Origin: Nocardioides glacieisoli
GTDB lineage: Bacteria > Actinomycetota > Actinomycetes > Propionibacteriales > Nocardioidaceae
Reading direction: 5' to 3'
Length of the DNA: 64,000 nt
Assembly: GCF_004137245.1 (NCBI RefSeq)
Contig: NZ_SDWS01000004.1
Coordinates: 124,001-188,000 of the forward strand
Below, piece after piece: positions 63,028 to 64,000 of this stretch. The notes beneath the pieces were generated by a model. The model did not search any database. It saw only the letters and a list, made by a program, of their open reading frames with translations, and was not told the origin of the DNA. A program made the translations under genes and the position numbers. Each line of letters opens with the position of its first letter. Within the stretch, counting starts at the first letter, position 1.

Positions 63028-64000
63028 CTACTTGCTCGTCGCAACCTCAGCGGCGACAGGCACCTCGGCGACGGTGACCGTCACCGGCTCGGACCAGCCC
63101 TCGTCGGCGTACTGGCTCTCGGGGCGGTGCCAACGGAACTCGGTGGTCTCCGTGAGGGGTACGTCGACGCGCGCCAGGCCGCCCGGCCCGCCGAGCACCA
63201 GGTCGCCGACCGCGCCCCACTCGCCGCCCGGGCGCCGGGACTCGAGGACGAGCGGGTCGCCCGTGACGCGACCGCCCGGGTCGGTCACCCGGCCGGTCAG
63301 CGAGACCGACTGGCCGGCGTCGACCGACGTGCGGTTGACGTCGACCGCGGTGGCGAGGGTCGTGCCCTCGAAGTCGAACGTCGAGCCCGACCCGCGGACC
63401 TCGTCGATGTTGAAGGACGAGCCGTCGCAGCCGAAGCCGATGATCGAGAAGCCGGCGCCGTCGCCGTGCGCAGCGGCGAAGGCGGCAGTGGTCGCGGTCT
63501 CCGCGGGGCCGAGCGGTGAGAGCGTCGCCAGGTCGACGAGCGTCCAGTCGTACGCCGTCGCGGCCGTCGACACCGTCGTCCACGAGCCCGGCGGCGCCGA
63601 GAGCGCGGCGCGCCCACGCCAGGCGGTGCCGGGGACGTTGTCGGGGGTGATGCTCATGACGTAGGAGACGCCCTGGCTGCCCGAGGTCGACGCGACGGCG
63701 ACCGTCGAGTCGAACGAGGCCAGTGAGTCGAAGCGGGTGAACGGGCCGGAGGCGGTGCCGGACGCCGCCGGCACCAGGCCGAGCGAGCGGCGACCCATGG
63801 GTGCCGTGTAGGGACCGAGGTTGAGCCGCGACTGGGGAGGCTGCGCGGCGCCGAAGAGGTTGTCGCAGCCGACATAGGTCAGGAAGACGTCGGGGTCGCC
63901 GGTGCTGGGGCCGGACAGCCGGTTGGCGCCCTCGGCAGCTTGTGCCGGAGCGGTGCCGAGCGCAGCCAGCGTCGTCGCAGACGCAACCAGCGCCATGGTG
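63028..64000 (-). CDS. Secreted protein, N-terminus cut by the window edge
   Basis: At least 322 residues of an exported protein. The first visible Met (63996) is followed by a hydrophobic signal core and ends near AQAAEG, but no positive n-region precedes it, so the true start is probably to the right of the window. The middle is rich in Ser, Gly and Ala with paired cysteines (YVGCDNLFG, GFGCDGSS). The C-terminal 110 residues (SVDAGQSVSLTGRVTDPGG) look like an Ig-like domain. No enzymatic motif or anchor is seen; function unknown. Confidence 0.75.
   Translation of the reverse strand, partial: TMALVASATTLAALGTAPAQAAEGANRLSGPSTGDPDVFLTYVGCDNLFGAAQPPQSRLNLGPYTAPMGRRSLGLVPAASGTASGPFTRFDSLASFDSTVAVASTSGSQGVSYVMSITPDNVPGTAWRGRAALSAPPGSWTTVSTAATAYDWTLVDLATLSPLGPAETATTAAFAAAHGDGAGFSIIGFGCDGSSFNIDEVRGSGSTFDFEGTTLATAVDVNRTSVDAGQSVSLTGRVTDPGGRVTGDPLVLESRRPGGEWGAVGDLVLGGPGGLARVDVPLTETTEFRWHRPESQYADEGWSEPVTVTVAEVPVAAEVATSK

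Overview
The window is high-GC actinobacterial DNA with dense genes and many GTG starts. It carries a complete Pup-proteasome gene set (pafA, prcA, prcB, pup, dop and the Mpa/ARC ATPase), the mycothiol ligase gene mshC, and several conserved actinobacterial families of unknown function (SCO1664-type, DUF3090, DUF5703). Gene order and protein style suggest Nocardioidaceae, probably Nocardioides or a close relative. That placement is inference, since there is no rRNA or marker phylogeny here. No tRNA, rRNA, CRISPR array, insertion sequence or prophage was seen. No gene-free stretch exceeds 300 bases; the longest are about 220-240 bases (24274-24504, 43767-44004, 44674-44895, 61809-62034) and are described below.

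Layout. (1) 1-14.6 kb is the protein-turnover region: a partial WYL regulator (PafB-like), an FKBP lipoprotein, pafA, prcA, prcB, pup, dop, a methyltransferase, the proteasomal ATPase, trmI and a site-2 protease. (2) At 14.7-16.7 kb is a RecB-type PD-(D/E)XK nuclease interrupted in its catalytic motif by a 378-residue LAGLIDADG intein with class 3 (WCT) features. (3) 16.7-22.7 kb is a dipeptide/oligopeptide ABC importer operon, followed by a HAD phosphatase. (4) 23.5-46.1 kb is a surface-glycan locus. An acyl carrier protein, a second tiny ACP-like protein, an asparagine synthetase, an NAD-synthetase-like enzyme, a flippase and a glycosyltransferase are translationally coupled. They are followed by a glutaminase-less asparagine-synthase-like protein, an F420-hydrogenase-beta-like iron-sulfur protein and a hexapeptide acetyltransferase. 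Then come a secreted beta-helix protein, a glycosyltransferase/pyruvyltransferase fusion, a Wzz-like protein, a Wzy/ligase-like protein, a polysaccharide deacetylase, AcpS, a four-repeat secreted protein, a methyltransferase and a PQQ-dehydrogenase-like lipoprotein. (5) 46.2-64 kb is housekeeping: metH, a PAC2 protein, mshC with its usual companions, corA, an MFS transporter, uppP, an aldo/keto reductase, DUF427, rpe, a lipid kinase, a stand-alone LigD polymerase and the start-truncated end of a secreted protein.

How the genes work together. PafA ligates Pup to substrates, Dop deamidates Pup (which ends in Gln here) and removes it, and Mpa/ARC feeds pupylated proteins to the PrcA/PrcB core. 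In the glycan locus the set is consistent with building an amide- or acyl-decorated, possibly pyruvylated polymer, flipping and polymerising it, and modifying it outside the cell. The chemistry is inferred, not shown.

About twenty genes have a TANNNT hexamer about 3-10 nt before the start codon, with little or no Shine-Dalgarno sequence. This is the signature of leaderless transcripts and was used to choose several starts.
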